From Planctomycetaceae bacterium (GTDB taxonomy: Bacteria > Planctomycetota > Phycisphaerae > Phycisphaerales > SM1A02): a stretch of 64,000 nucleotides of DNA. Every line of letters starts with the position of its first letter. Position 1 is the first letter of the stretch. Positions 17,550 to 26,733 of the stretch are shown in pieces. Made by a program: the position numbers and the translations under genes. The stretch covers positions 23,729 through 87,728 of the forward strand of contig NYWD01000069.1 of assembly GCA_002684855.1 (NCBI GenBank). Reading direction: 5' to 3'. The notes beneath the pieces are model-generated. The model was not told where the DNA came from, ran no database searches, and was given only the letters and a program-made list of their open reading frames with translations.

Positions 17550-18485
17550 ATGCGGGTCATCAGTCTGCTGCCGTCGGCCACCGAAGTCCTCTGCGCGGTC
17601 GGCGGGGAGTCGCTGCTGGTCGGTCGGAGCCACGAATGCGACTTTCCCGCGTCGGTCGGGGACCGCCCGGTGCTGACCGCGGCGAGGACCCACGCGGATT
17701 CCAGCGCGGCGATCGACCTCGAGGTCCGCGAGGCCCTCGGCGGCGAGGGGTCCGCCTCCGCGAGCCTCTATCTGCTCGACGTCGAACGGATGGTCGCGCT
17801 CCGCCCCGACGTGATCCTCACCCAGGATCTCTGCGAGGTCTGCTCGATCGACCTGGCCACGGTCCGCGGTGCGGCGGCATCGATGCCCGATCCGCCGGAG
17901 ATCGTGAGCCTCGATCCCCACACCCTGATGGACGTGTTCGACGACCTGCTGACGGTCGGCCGGGCGGTCGGTCGGGAACGCGAGGCGGAGCAGGCGATGG
18001 TCGAGGCCCGTGACGCCTACTGGTCGGCGGTCGACTACGTGAACCAGTACGTCCCGGGACCGGAGACCCTCTTCCTCGAATGGATGGATCCGCCCTTCGT
18101 CGGGGGACACTGGACGCCCGGGCTGATCGAGGAGGCGGGGGGTCGGCATTCGCTCAACCCGGTCGGCGCGAAGAGCCGCCAGGTGACGCCGGACGAGATC
18201 GTCGAGGCGGCCCCCGCCCGGATCGTGATTTGTCCCTGCGGATACGACCTCGACGCCGTCCGACGCGAACTTCCCGCGCTTCAGGCATCCGCGTGGTGGC
18301 GCGAACTCCCGGCGGTGCGGGACGGCGCACCGGGCGCGGTGGTGATGGTCGACGGCAACGCGATGTTCAATCGTCCGGGACCGCGACTGGTCGATGCGTT
18401 CCGCTGGCTGGTGTCCTGGTACAACGACCGACCCGAGGTGCTCCCCCCCGATTTCCCGGTGGAGCCCGTTTCCGTCCCATCCTGA
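17550..18485 (+). CDS. BtuF-like cobalamin/iron-type substrate-binding fold protein without signal peptide
   Basis: 311 residues that start directly with the first strand of the periplasmic-binding fold (MRVISLLPSATEVLCAVG), so there is no export signal. This is a known variant of the BtuF/FecB-type (type III binding protein) family found in the cytosol of many bacteria. Family features: the S-LLPSATE opening, GRSHECDFP, an alpha-helical linker, then PPFVGGHWTPGLIEEAGG and the late ALQASAWWRELPAVRDG segment. The conserved DLCEVC with two Cys around residues 93-96 may bind a metal or cobalamin. No ABC permease or ATPase lies beside it, so transport is unlikely to be its only role. Ligand identity is a guess. 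Confidence 0.75.
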   Translation: MRVISLLPSATEVLCAVGGESLLVGRSHECDFPASVGDRPVLTAARTHADSSAAIDLEVREALGGEGSASASLYLLDVERMVALRPDVILTQDLCEVCSIDLATVRGAAASMPDPPEIVSLDPHTLMDVFDDLLTVGRAVGREREAEQAMVEARDAYWSAVDYVNQYVPGPETLFLEWMDPPFVGGHWTPGLIEEAGGRHSLNPVGAKSRQVTPDEIVEAAPARIVICPCGYDLDAVRRELPALQASAWWRELPAVRDGAPGAVVMVDGNAMFNRPGPRLVDAFRWLVSWYNDRPEVLPPDFPVEPVSVPS

Positions 18486-18593
18486 CGGACCGGACGACCG
18501 TTCCTGCCCCTTCGGCAGTCCCGACCGCCTCGTTCCGCCCGAAATCGCGGTTGGCGTCGCTCCAGCGGGGTTCGGGCCGGCCATCGAACCGGC

Positions 18594-18606
18594 ACGCAAG
18601 TTGCGT
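18594..18606. promoter_or_regulatory. Small perfect palindrome upstream of clpB
   Basis: ACGCAA-G-TTGCGT, a 6+1+6 inverted repeat 65 bases before clpB. Just upstream, GGTTCG and CGAACC (18570-18591) form another imperfect pair. It could be an operator for heat-shock control. It does not match CIRCE or other heat-shock operators I know, so the role is open. Confidence 0.3.
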
Positions 18607-18670
18607 CCAGCAAGGGAGATCGACGCCGCCGGACCTTCGGGGCCGGACGTCGGGAATGGAGCTTCAGAAC

Positions 18671-21322
18671 ATGCAGATGGACCGATTCACCACCCTCGCC
18701 CAGGAGGTTCTTTCCAACGCCCAGTCGCTCGCGACCGGTCGCAGCCACGCCGAACTCACGCCCCTCCACATCCTCGCCGCGATGCTCGAGGATCGGAACG
18801 GCGTGGCGTCGTCGATTCTCGCGAAGGCGGGATTGCAGGCCGAACGGATCCGCGACGTCGCGGAGGCGGAACTGGGACGACGACCGCAGGCGACCGGGAC
18901 CCAGCCCCGGACCGCCAACGCCACCATGGAGGTGCTGCAGCGGGCCGAACGGGAGGCGAAGGAACGGCAGGACGCCTACGTCTCGACCGAGCATCTCCTG
19001 CTCGGGTTGATCGAGGTGCCTTCCGACGCCCGCGAGGTCCTCGCGAGCTGCGGAGCGACGAGGACCGCCGTCGATGCGGCGATCGACGGGATCCGGAAGG
19101 CGTCCGGCGTCTCGCAGGTGAACGATCCCGACGCGGAGAGCAACTTCGAGGCCCTCAAGAAGTACGCCATCGACCTCAACGAGCGGGCCGCCGCGGGGAA
19201 GATCGATCCCGTGATCGGTCGCGACGAGGAGATCCGCCGCTGCATGCAGGTGCTCTCCCGCCGCACGAAGAACAATCCCGTCCTGATCGGGGAGCCGGGC
19301 GTGGGCAAGACCGCGATCGCGGAGGGGCTCGCCATCCGGATCGTCGATCACGACTGTCCCGAAGGCATGCGGAGTGCGCGGATCATGGCGCTCGACGTCG
19401 GCCAGCTGCTCGCCGGCGCGAAGTTCCGGGGCGAGTTCGAGGAGCGACTGAAGGCCGTCCTCCGGGAGGTCGCGGCGGCGGAGGGCTCGATCATCCTCTT
19501 CATCGACGAATTGCACACCATCGTCGGCGCCGGACAGGCCGACGGCGCGGTGAGCGCCGGCAACCTGCTCAAGCCCGCGCTGGCGCGGGGCGAACTCCGG
19601 TGCATCGGTGCGACGACCCTCGACGAGTACCGAAAGCACATCGAGAAGGACGCCGCGTTCGCCCGCCGGTTCCAGCCGGTGGTGGTGGGCGAGCCGAGCG
19701 TGGAGGACACCATCGCGATCCTTCGCGGTCTCAAGCCGCGCTACGAGGCGCACCACGGCGTCCGCATCCAGGACGGCGCCCTGGTGAACGCCGCCCGCCT
19801 GAGCGATCGCTACATCAGCGACCGGTTCCTGCCCGACAAGGCGATCGATCTCCTCGACGAGGCGAGTTCGAAGCTCCGGATCGAGAACGACTCGATGCCG
19901 ACCGAGCTCGACGAGCTCCGTCGCCGCATCATGCAGCTGGAGATCGAGCGGGAGGCGCTGAAGCTCGAGAGCGAGAAGGACCAGGACGCGAGGAAGCGGC
20001 TCGATGCCATCGAGGAGGAACTCGCGTCGATCGAGGAGCGGAACCAGGCGCTCACCGCGAAGTGGGAGATCGAGAAGGGCGATCTCGATGCGATCAAGGA
20101 GGTGAAGGCCGACATCGATCGCAAGCAGACCGAGCTCGAGCAGGCGAAGCGACTCGGCGACTTCGAGGCCGCGAGCCGGATCCAGTACGGCGACCTGCGT
20201 CACCTCGACGAACAGCTGGTCGCCGCGGAGCAGGCGCTCCGCGAGCGCGAAGCGAACGGCGACGCCATGGTGAAGGAGGAGGTCGACAGCGAGATGATCG
20301 CCGCGGTCATCGCCCGCTGGACCGGGATCCCGGTGGATCGACTGGTCGAGGGCGAACGCGAGAAGCTTCTTCGGATGGAGTCCGTGCTCGGGAGTCGCGT
20401 GGTCGGCCAGGAGCCCGCGGTCCGTGCGGTGAGCGAGGCGGTCCGGCGGAGCCGGGCCGGTCTCGGCGAGGCGGACCGACCGATCGGATCGTTCCTCTTC
20501 CTCGGTCCCACCGGGGTCGGCAAGACCGAGCTCTGCAAGGCGCTCGCGTCGTTCCTCTTCGACACCGAGGAGGCGATGGTCCGCATCGACATGAGCGAGT
20601 ACATGGAGCAGCATGCGGTGGCCCGACTGATCGGCGCACCTCCCGGATACGTCGGATACGAGGAGGGGGGACGTCTGACCGAGGCGGTGCGTCGCCGGCC
20701 GTATTCCGTGGTGCTCTTCGACGAGATGGAGAAGGCCCATCCCGACGTCTCCAACGTGCTGCTGCAGGTGCTCGACGACGGTCGACTCACCGACGGCCAG
20801 GGGCGGACCGTCGACTTCTCGAACACCATCATCGTGATGACCAGCAACATCGGAAGCCACCAGATCCTCGAGATGACCGAGGGCGGGGCGGTCCACGAGG
20901 AGATCGAGGTCCACGTCAAGGACCTGCTCAAGCAGCACCTGCGACCGGAACTCATCAACCGGATCGACGACACCGTGATCTTCCACCAGCTCGGTCGCGA
21001 GCAGCTGGAGGGGATCGTGGAGATCCAGGTGGACCTGGTCCGACGGCGTCTCGCGGATCGCGGGCTCGGCCTGGAAGTGGAGGCCGATGCCCTGCACGCC
21101 CTCGCGGCGGAGGGCTTCGACCCGCAGTTCGGCGCGAGGCCGCTGAAGCGCGTCGTCCAGCAGCGGATCGAGAACCCCATCGCGACCAGGATCCTCTCGG
21201 GCGCGTACGAGGAGGGCGACACCATCCTCGTGAGCATCTCCGGCGAGCAGTTCGGATTCGACCGCCGGCCGGCCCCGGCCGCCGGCCCGGAGATCGTGGA
21301 CGCGGAACTCGTCGAGGATTGA
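18671..21322 (+). CDS. clpB: ClpB disaggregase (Hsp100)
   Basis: 883 residues. Of three nearby Met codons (18656, 18671, 18677) I chose 18671: GGAG lies nine bases upstream, and MQMDRFT aligns with the MRLDRLT start of other ClpBs. Domains in order: Clp N-terminal repeat (1-150), AAA+ 1 with Walker A GEPGVGKT (Lys213), the coiled-coil middle domain (about 400-530, rich in Glu/Lys/Arg, distinguishing ClpB from ClpA/C), AAA+ 2 with GPTGVGKT (Lys618), and the C-terminal D2-small domain. It threads aggregated proteins through a hexamer in the cytosol together with DnaK. A 185-base upstream region with a palindrome suggests its own promoter. The acidic tail (IVDAELVED) is slightly longer than usual. 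Confidence 0.97.
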   Translation: MQMDRFTTLAQEVLSNAQSLATGRSHAELTPLHILAAMLEDRNGVASSILAKAGLQAERIRDVAEAELGRRPQATGTQPRTANATMEVLQRAEREAKERQDAYVSTEHLLLGLIEVPSDAREVLASCGATRTAVDAAIDGIRKASGVSQVNDPDAESNFEALKKYAIDLNERAAAGKIDPVIGRDEEIRRCMQVLSRRTKNNPVLIGEPGVGKTAIAEGLAIRIVDHDCPEGMRSARIMALDVGQLLAGAKFRGEFEERLKAVLREVAAAEGSIILFIDELHTIVGAGQADGAVSAGNLLKPALARGELRCIGATTLDEYRKHIEKDAAFARRFQPVVVGEPSVEDTIAILRGLKPRYEAHHGVRIQDGALVNAARLSDRYISDRFLPDKAIDLLDEASSKLRIENDSMPTELDELRRRIMQLEIEREALKLESEKDQDARKRLDAIEEELASIEERNQALTAKWEIEKGDLDAIKEVKADIDRKQTELEQAKRLGDFEAASRIQYGDLRHLDEQLVAAEQALREREANGDAMVKEEVDSEMIAAVIARWTGIPVDRLVEGEREKLLRMESVLGSRVVGQEPAVRAVSEAVRRSRAGLGEADRPIGSFLFLGPTGVGKTELCKALASFLFDTEEAMVRIDMSEYMEQHAVARLIGAPPGYVGYEEGGRLTEAVRRRPYSVVLFDEMEKAHPDVSNVLLQVLDDGRLTDGQGRTVDFSNTIIVMTSNIGSHQILEMTEGGAVHEEIEVHVKDLLKQHLRPELINRIDDTVIFHQLGREQLEGIVEIQVDLVRRRLADRGLGLEVEADALHALAAEGFDPQFGARPLKRVVQQRIENPIATRILSGAYEEGDTILVSISGEQFGFDRRPAPAAGPEIVDAELVED

Positions 21323-21346
21323 GCCGGGCGGACGCGGGGCAGCGGC

Positions 21347-21352
21347 TAGGCT
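21347..21352 (+). promoter_or_regulatory. Leaderless-type -10 box TAGGCT, 6 bases before ATG
   Basis: TAGGCT then GGTCGC then the ATG at 21359, only 25 bases after the clpB stop. The peptidase therefore has its own promoter rather than depending on clpB read-through. Confidence 0.5.
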
Positions 21353-21358
21353 GGTCGC

Positions 21359-23677
21359 ATGCCCGACCTTCCGCTCCATCGTCCGCTCGCCTGGCTCGTC
21401 CTCCTTCCGGCCCTCGCCGGCTTCGGATCCTCCGAGGCGACGGGCCAGGACGAACCGCGGCCGCTCTCCGTCGAGCGGATCTACGGTTCCGGGGAGTTCT
21501 CGGCGGCCGGGTTCGGTCCCGTCCGGTGGCTGGAGGACGGTGGCTACACCGTGCTCGAGCGGGACGAGGACGGCCAGTCCGAGATCGCCCGGTACGACCC
21601 CGGGACCGGAGAACGCACGGTGCTGGTGGCGGCCGCCAGCCTGACGCCGGCGGGATCCGCGCGGTCGCTTCCGATCGCGGACTATCGATGGTCGGCCGAC
21701 GGCCGGAAGCTCCTCGTGTTCACGAACACCCGGCGGGTCTGGAGACGGCACTCGAGAGGCGACTACTGGGTCCTCGATCTCGACGACGGCGGGCTTCGAC
21801 GGCTCGGCGGGGATCTCGAGCGAACCCGCTTCCAGTTCGCCAAGTTCTCGCCCGACGGGGATGCCGTGGCCTTCGTCCATCGAAACGACCTTCATGTCGA
21901 ACCGCTCGACGGGGGGTCCCCGGTGTCGCTGACCCACGACGGATCGCCCACGCTCATCAACGGCACGTTCGACTGGGTCTACGAGGAGGAGTGGTCGCTG
22001 CGCGACGGGTTCCGCTGGAGCCCGGACGGCCGACGGATCGCCTTCTGGCAGATCGACGACGAGGGCGTGGAACGGTTCCCGCTCGTCGACCTGACGTCGA
22101 ACACGTATCCGGACATCGAGTGGATCCACTACCCCAAGGCGGGCACCACCAATCCGAAGTGCCGGATCGGGGTCGTCGACGTGGTCCGTGGTCCGACCGA
22201 TGCGGACGGGCGCCGGCGGATCGAGCCCGGCGGCGAGGTCCGCTGGATCGATCTCCCGGGTGACCTCCGCGACGACTACGTCGCGCGGATGGAATGGACG
22301 CCGGACGGGCATCTGCTGGTCCAGCGGGTGAATCGGCGACAGGACACGGTGACCGTGCTCGACGTCGATCCAGTCGACTGGACGCCCCGGGTGGTCTTCG
22401 AGGACCGCGACGAGGCGTGGGTCGAGGTCTGCGACGACGTGGTCTGGCTCGACCCGGACGGAAGGCGATTCACCTGGACGAGCGAGCGCGGCGGATGGCG
22501 ACAGGTCTGGATCGTCGATCGCGACGGCGGCGAACCGGTCTGCCTGACCCCGCGATCCGAGGACGTCACCTCGGTGCTGAAGATCGATCCGGCGGGCGAT
22601 CGGCTCTGGTTCCTGGCCGCGCCCGGCGATCCGACCCGTCGGTACCTGCACATGCAGCCGCTCTCCGGCGGCGAACCGCTCCGGGTCACGCCGGACGACC
22701 AGCCGGGATGGCACGACTACCAGATCTCCGACGACGGACGATTCGCCGTCCACCGCTGGTCATCGAGCACGGTGCCGCCGCAGGTCGAACTCGTGCGACT
22801 GCCCGGGCATGAGGTCGTCGACCACTTCCCCGCGATCCGCAACGAGACCCTCGCGTCGAGGATCGACGCGCTGGCGCCGGTCGAGCGCTCGTTCTTCGAG
22901 GTGACGCTCCCCGACGGGACGATCCTCGACGGCTGGATGATGTTCCCGCCCGACTTCGATCCCGACGCGGGGCGATGGCCGCTGGTGATGTACGTCTACG
23001 GGGAGCCCGCCGCGACCACCGTCAACGACCGATGGGACGGGGGGAACCTCTGGCATCGCCTGCTCGCGGAACAGGGATACGTCGTCGCGAGCGTCGACAA
23101 CCGGGGGACGCCGGCGCCGAAGGGGCGGGCGTGGCGGAAGAGCGTCTACGGGGAGGTCGGCGTGCTGGCCTCGGAGGATCAGGCGAACGCGGTCCGGGCG
23201 CTGCTCGAGACCCACGACTGGATCGATCCGGAACGCGTCGGAAGCTGGGGATGGTCGGGCGGGGGATCGATGACCCTGAACGCGCTGTTCCGTCATCCGG
23301 ACCTCTATGCGGCGGGGATCGCGGTCGCCTTCGTCTCCGACCAGCGCTACTACGACACGATCTACCAGGAGCGTTTCATGAACACCCCGCAGGCGAATCC
23401 GGAAGGGTATCGGGCCGGTTCGCCGATCCACCATGCGGCGGGGCTCGGGGATCCGGTGCTGCTCGTCTACGGCACGGGCGACGACAACTGCCACTACCAG
23501 AACCTCGAGGCGCTGGTCGACGAACTCGTGCGACTCGGCAAGCCCTTCGACCAGCTCTCGTACCCGAACCGGAGCCACGGCATCCACGAAGGCCCTGGAA
23601 CCACGCGACACCTGCGGAATTCGATGCTGCGTTGGTGGCACCGCAATCTTCCATCCGGTCCGCAGCCCGCGGAATGA
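21359..23677 (+). CDS. Secreted prolyl dipeptidyl peptidase, S9B (DPP IV) family
   Basis: 772 residues with a signal peptide (LAWLVLLPALAGFGSSEATG). Residues about 40-480 form an eight-bladed propeller like the DPPIV N-terminal domain, including the DWVYEEEW motif with the double Glu that holds the substrate amino-terminus. The catalytic alpha/beta-hydrolase domain follows, with Ser633 in GWSGGG, Asp708 in GTGDDN and His740 in RSHGI, all in proper order. The nucleophile motif is GWSGGG rather than the usual GWSYGG, so the Tyr next to Ser is replaced by Gly. It should remove X-Pro or X-Ala dipeptides from peptides in the periplasm or outside. It is apparently monocistronic. Confidence 0.93.
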   Translation: MPDLPLHRPLAWLVLLPALAGFGSSEATGQDEPRPLSVERIYGSGEFSAAGFGPVRWLEDGGYTVLERDEDGQSEIARYDPGTGERTVLVAAASLTPAGSARSLPIADYRWSADGRKLLVFTNTRRVWRRHSRGDYWVLDLDDGGLRRLGGDLERTRFQFAKFSPDGDAVAFVHRNDLHVEPLDGGSPVSLTHDGSPTLINGTFDWVYEEEWSLRDGFRWSPDGRRIAFWQIDDEGVERFPLVDLTSNTYPDIEWIHYPKAGTTNPKCRIGVVDVVRGPTDADGRRRIEPGGEVRWIDLPGDLRDDYVARMEWTPDGHLLVQRVNRRQDTVTVLDVDPVDWTPRVVFEDRDEAWVEVCDDVVWLDPDGRRFTWTSERGGWRQVWIVDRDGGEPVCLTPRSEDVTSVLKIDPAGDRLWFLAAPGDPTRRYLHMQPLSGGEPLRVTPDDQPGWHDYQISDDGRFAVHRWSSSTVPPQVELVRLPGHEVVDHFPAIRNETLASRIDALAPVERSFFEVTLPDGTILDGWMMFPPDFDPDAGRWPLVMYVYGEPAATTVNDRWDGGNLWHRLLAEQGYVVASVDNRGTPAPKGRAWRKSVYGEVGVLASEDQANAVRALLETHDWIDPERVGSWGWSGGGSMTLNALFRHPDLYAAGIAVAFVSDQRYYDTIYQERFMNTPQANPEGYRAGSPIHHAAGLGDPVLLVYGTGDDNCHYQNLEALVDELVRLGKPFDQLSYPNRSHGIHEGPGTTRHLRNSMLRWWHRNLPSGPQPAE

Positions 23678-23833
23678 CCTCGCGAGCCCGGTCGTCCCGA
23701 TCGGAGCTTCGGATATCGGCCGCCGCGCGCCCCGGCAATCCGCACGATCGTCACCACCGCTCGAGCGGCGTCGCGTCGACCCGCACATTCCGCGCCGCCG
23801 CGCGTCGGCCCGTTCTCCATCGTCTTCGCCGCT

Positions 23834-23856
23834 TGCCCCGCGATGCACGCGGGGCA
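23834..23856 (+). terminator. GC-rich hairpin after the peptidase gene
   Basis: A perfect 9-base-pair stem (TGCCCCGCG...CGCGGGGCA) around a five-base loop, followed by CTCTTGT. It lies 157 bases after the peptidase stop and 82 before the next gene. It could end the peptidase message or act in the leader of the following gene. The rest of the 260-base gap shows nothing I can name. Confidence 0.4.
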
Positions 23857-23937
23857 CTCTTGTCGTGTCGTCCGCGGATCCCGGCACCGGTGGCCGGAAT
23901 CCGCTTCGAGCGTCGGCGACTCAAGGAAATCGAAGAC

Positions 23938-24849
23938 ATGAAGATCAGCACCCTCGCCCTGTTGTGCAGCCTCCCCGCCTCCTTCGCCACGTCGATCGCC
24001 GCCGCGGACGTGATCGAACTGGAACTCGGTCGCATCCGCTTCAACGGAGACACCAGCGACTACACGTACGAGGGATCCCACGCCGACCTCATGGGAATCG
24101 ACTACGAGGGCGACCCGCATCTCCGCACCGTGGCGACGGTCGATCTCGGGACGATGTTCTCCCGGATGGACATGGGCGCGATCCGCTGGATCCGCGTGCA
24201 GGACACCGGGATCAACGGGTACGTCGAGGGAATGAGTCCCGGTGCGGACATCGATCTCTTCTCGGTGGCCGGTCGGCCGGACGGCATCTCGATCGACTAC
24301 GCGTACGACGGCCCCAACCCGATCTACCAGGACTTCACCAGCAGCCAGCTGGCGTCGGAGGTCGGTGCCGTCGACATGGATTTCGGGGGCGACGACGACT
24401 CGCCGTGGTGGGTGTCGCTCGGGGATTCGGGATCGCTGCTCATGACGTTCGACGGATGGCCGCCCATCGACGACGCCGGTGACGACGACGCGAACGACGG
24501 TGGTGACGAAGGCGATTCCGGGGACGGCGATGCCGGAGGTGGCGACGACTCCGGCGATTCCGGAGACGACGGCGGTCCGGGCGACGTGGAGGACGACGGC
24601 CCCGTGTTCGAGTTGCCGGGACCCGTGCCGGGACCGATGAAGCCGGGTCACGCCGACGGCGGCATTCTCCTGCCCTCGTTCGACCTCTCGGGCTTCCAGC
24701 TCCGGCTCAACGAAGTCTCGCCCTCGCCGGAGTGGATCTCCGTCACGATCGGCTACGAGATCGCCGGCTCCCAGCAGGTGGTTCCCGGACCGGCGATGCT
24801 CCCCGCCGTGTTCGCCGCGGCCGGCCTCCTTCGTCGACGACGACGATGA
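23938..24849 (+). CDS. Secreted Asp-rich protein with PEP-CTERM-like sorting tail
   Basis: 303 residues from the ATG at 23938 (AAGGA eleven bases upstream). The signal peptide is LLCSLPASFATSIAAAD. A globular beta-rich part (about 25-165) has no recognisable family. A low-complexity Asp/Gly run follows (about 180-220, e.g. DSGDGDAGGGDDSGDSGDDGG), likely flexible or calcium-binding. The C-terminus is VVPGPAMLPAVFAAAGLLRRRRR: a V-P-x-P motif, a hydrophobic segment and an Arg cluster. This is the layout of PEP-CTERM signals processed by exosortases, here with VPGP in place of VPEP. It lies 48 bases before the type II secretion genes and could be one of their substrates or simply a surface protein. 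No exosortase gene is in the window. Confidence 0.75.
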   Translation: MKISTLALLCSLPASFATSIAAADVIELELGRIRFNGDTSDYTYEGSHADLMGIDYEGDPHLRTVATVDLGTMFSRMDMGAIRWIRVQDTGINGYVEGMSPGADIDLFSVAGRPDGISIDYAYDGPNPIYQDFTSSQLASEVGAVDMDFGGDDDSPWWVSLGDSGSLLMTFDGWPPIDDAGDDDANDGGDEGDSGDGDAGGGDDSGDSGDDGGPGDVEDDGPVFELPGPVPGPMKPGHADGGILLPSFDLSGFQLRLNEVSPSPEWISVTIGYEIAGSQQVVPGPAMLPAVFAAAGLLRRRRR

Positions 24850-24884
24850 GTCCGGATCCGTGGCTGAACCGCCATGCTCGCCGC

Positions 24885-24890
24885 TAGAGT
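24885..24890 (+). promoter_or_regulatory. Leaderless-type -10 box TAGAGT, 7 bases before gspF
   Basis: TAGAGT, seven bases (GGTGGGC), then the ATG at 24898. It suggests the secretion cluster begins its own transcript at gspF. Confidence 0.45.
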
Positions 24891-24897
24891 GGTGGGC

Positions 24898-26082
24898 ATG
24901 GCGGTTTTCACGTACCAGGCCAGGGACGTCGGTGGAAGACGCGTCGACGGGCGACAGGAGGCGGCCAGTCGCGCCGCGATCGTCTCCGAACTGCAGTCGC
25001 GAGGACTCACGCCGATCGCCGTTCGCGAAGCGATGGTCAAGACGCGCGACCGCAAGCGGATTTCCGACCGGCGGCTCGCCGGTGCGTACGGACAGCTCGC
25101 GGATCTGCTCAAGGCAGGCGTCCCGCTGCTTCGTTCGCTGGGTCTGGTCGCTCGCGGCAAGAGCGATCCACGGCTCGCGGCGGCGATCGGCGGCATCGCG
25201 GAGCGGGTGGCGGAAGGCGAGCGACTCGCGGACTCGATGCGCTCGATGGGGGGATTCCCCGAGATCCACATCGCGATGGTCCAGGCGGGGGAACGAGGGG
25301 GATTCCTCGAGGAGGTGCTGTCGGAACTCTCGACCTTCCTCGAGCACCAGGCGGAGCGACGAGCCACGGTCCTCGGAAACATGATCTACCCGGTGATCCT
25401 CCTCCTCGTCGGGATCGGCGTGATCGTGGCGGCGCTGGTCCTCTTCGTCCCGAAGTTCCAGGATTTCTTCGGTGAGATGGAACTGCCGCTCGCGACCCGG
25501 ATGCTGCTGGGCATGTCGGATCTCGTCACCGGCTGGTGGCCCGTCGCGGTGGTGGCGGTGTTCGTCGGGGTGGCCGGCTGGCTCTTCATCCGCGATCGTC
25601 CCGGGATCAGGCATCGGGCGGCGGGGATCCAGTTGCGACTCCCCCTCTTCGGGGACCTGGTCCGGACCATGGCGGTCGCGCGGTTCACGAGGATGCTCGG
25701 GACCCTGCTCGCCAACGGCATCCCGCTGCTGGCGTCGATGCGGATCAGCCGCGAGGCGGCGGGGAACCCGCTGCTTGCGGATGCGATCGACGCGGCCGCG
25801 GAGGCCGTGGGCGGCGGCGAACCGCTGGCGGGGCCCCTGGAGCAGAGCGGGCTGTTCGGCGAGGAGGTCGTCGAGATGATCTCGGTGGGCGAGAGTGCGA
25901 ACAACCTCCCGGTGGTGCTGGTCGGGATCGCCCGGAACGCGGAGCGACGGACGGACCGGATCCTCGAGACGATGCTCAAGTTGATGGAGCCGGCGATGCT
26001 CCTGGTGCTGGCCGGGGCGGTGATGTTCATCTTCCTGGCCCTGGTCGTGCCGATGATGTCGTTGAGCTCCCAGATCGATTAG
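24898..26082 (+). CDS. gspF: Type II secretion inner-membrane platform protein GspF
   Basis: 394 residues, the normal length. It opens with MAVFTYQARDVGG, as GspF/PilC proteins do, and contains two repeats of the T2SSF domain. The first runs about 60-185 (LADLLKAGVPLLRSLGLVARG, then MVQAGERGGFLEEVLSEL). The second runs about 255-380 (RFTRMLGTLLANGIPLLASMRI, then MISVGESANNLPVVLVGIA). Three membrane helices lie near 170-195, 215-235 and 370-390. It anchors pseudopilus assembly in the inner membrane and contacts the GspE ATPase. No gspE precedes it as is usual; the neighbour is the PEP-CTERM-like gene. An upstream in-frame Met at 24874 adds eight residues but lies before the -10 box. Confidence 0.93.
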   Translation: MAVFTYQARDVGGRRVDGRQEAASRAAIVSELQSRGLTPIAVREAMVKTRDRKRISDRRLAGAYGQLADLLKAGVPLLRSLGLVARGKSDPRLAAAIGGIAERVAEGERLADSMRSMGGFPEIHIAMVQAGERGGFLEEVLSELSTFLEHQAERRATVLGNMIYPVILLLVGIGVIVAALVLFVPKFQDFFGEMELPLATRMLLGMSDLVTGWWPVAVVAVFVGVAGWLFIRDRPGIRHRAAGIQLRLPLFGDLVRTMAVARFTRMLGTLLANGIPLLASMRISREAAGNPLLADAIDAAAEAVGGGEPLAGPLEQSGLFGEEVVEMISVGESANNLPVVLVGIARNAERRTDRILETMLKLMEPAMLLVLAGAVMFIFLALVVPMMSLSSQID

Positions 26083-26142
26083 AAGTCGGGACCGGTGGTG
26101 GAAAGCCCCCCCCGGAATCGAAACCTCCGCGGGCGAGGGCGG

Positions 26143-26148
26143 TAGACT
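26143..26148 (+). promoter_or_regulatory. Candidate -10 box TAGACT upstream of gspG
   Basis: TAGACT within a small hairpin-like GCGGT...ACCGC, 72 bases before gspG. It would give a leader of about 65 bases carrying AAGGAAGGA as ribosome binding site. It fits separate high-level expression of the major pseudopilin; no -35 box is evident. Confidence 0.35.
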
Positions 26149-26220
26149 CACCGCAACGCCCATGATGGCCACTCCCGGCGGAGCCGCCGGACGAATCGGA
26201 AGCAAGGAAGGATCCACCAG

Positions 26221-26733
26221 ATGTCCCAGACCATTCGACGCCCCCGCCCCGCGAGCCGCCGGGCCTTCACGATCCTCGAACTTCTGATCGTGATCGGGAT
26301 CATCCTCGCGATCGGGGGCCTGGTCCTCGTCAACGTGCTGGGTGCGAGCGAGAAGGCGGACAAGTCGCTGGTCCAGGCGCAGATCCAGGCCTTCAACCGC
26401 GCGCTCGAGCAGTACAAGGTCGAGATGAAGCGGTACCCCTCCGAGGACGAGGGGCTCGTGGTGCTCTGGGACAAGGAGCAGGTCGAGGACGAGGAGGAAC
26501 TCGCACGGTGGGGCGGTCCGTACCTGAAGGAGCCCAACACCACCGACCTGTGGGGCAACGAGTGGATCTATCGGAATCCCTCCGAGATCGAAGGCGTCGC
26601 CTACGACATCGTCTCGATCGGACCCGACAAGGAGGAGGGCACCGATGACGACATCACCAGCAACGACGGGAAGTCCGGTGCCGACGGTGAACCGCTGGAC
26701 GACTTCAGCGACTTCTCCCCGAGCGGCGGCTGA
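26221..26733 (+). CDS. gspG: Major pseudopilin GspG
   Basis: 170 residues. The prepilin signal is RRA|FTILELLIV: cleavage after Ala15, Phe16 at +1 and the essential Glu20 at +5. Ala instead of Gly at -1 is unusual for prepilin peptidase. The hydrophobic helix runs to about residue 40. GspG features follow: IQAFNRALEQYKVEMKRYPSEDEGL and the DLWGNEWIYRNP loop. The tail after SIGPDKEEGTDDDITS is rich in Asp, consistent with the calcium site of GspG and extended beyond it. It polymerises into the periplasmic pseudopilus that pushes cargo through the secretin. The last 89 bases overlap the start of gspH in another frame. Confidence 0.95.
   Translation: MSQTIRRPRPASRRAFTILELLIVIGIILAIGGLVLVNVLGASEKADKSLVQAQIQAFNRALEQYKVEMKRYPSEDEGLVVLWDKEQVEDEEELARWGGPYLKEPNTTDLWGNEWIYRNPSEIEGVAYDIVSIGPDKEEGTDDDITSNDGKSGADGEPLDDFSDFSPSGG
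26629..26635 (+). promoter_or_regulatory. Strong ribosome binding site fixing the gspH start inside gspG
   Basis: AAGGAGG lies nine bases before the ATG at 26645, inside the gspG coding region. It is the strongest Shine-Dalgarno match in this operon. It argues that gspH starts at 26645 despite the long overlap, rather than at the in-frame GTGs at 26678 or 26687. Confidence 0.6.

Noticed and set aside
18486-18670. CIRCE or sigma-32-type heat-shock control before clpB
   Set aside because: No TTAGCACTC/GAGTGCTAA and no good sigma-32 boxes; only an unrelated short palindrome is present.
18281-22753. About 1,490-codon minus-strand frame across clpB and the peptidase
   Set aside because: A shadow of biased codon use; the plus strand carries ClpB and DPP IV with intact catalytic residues.
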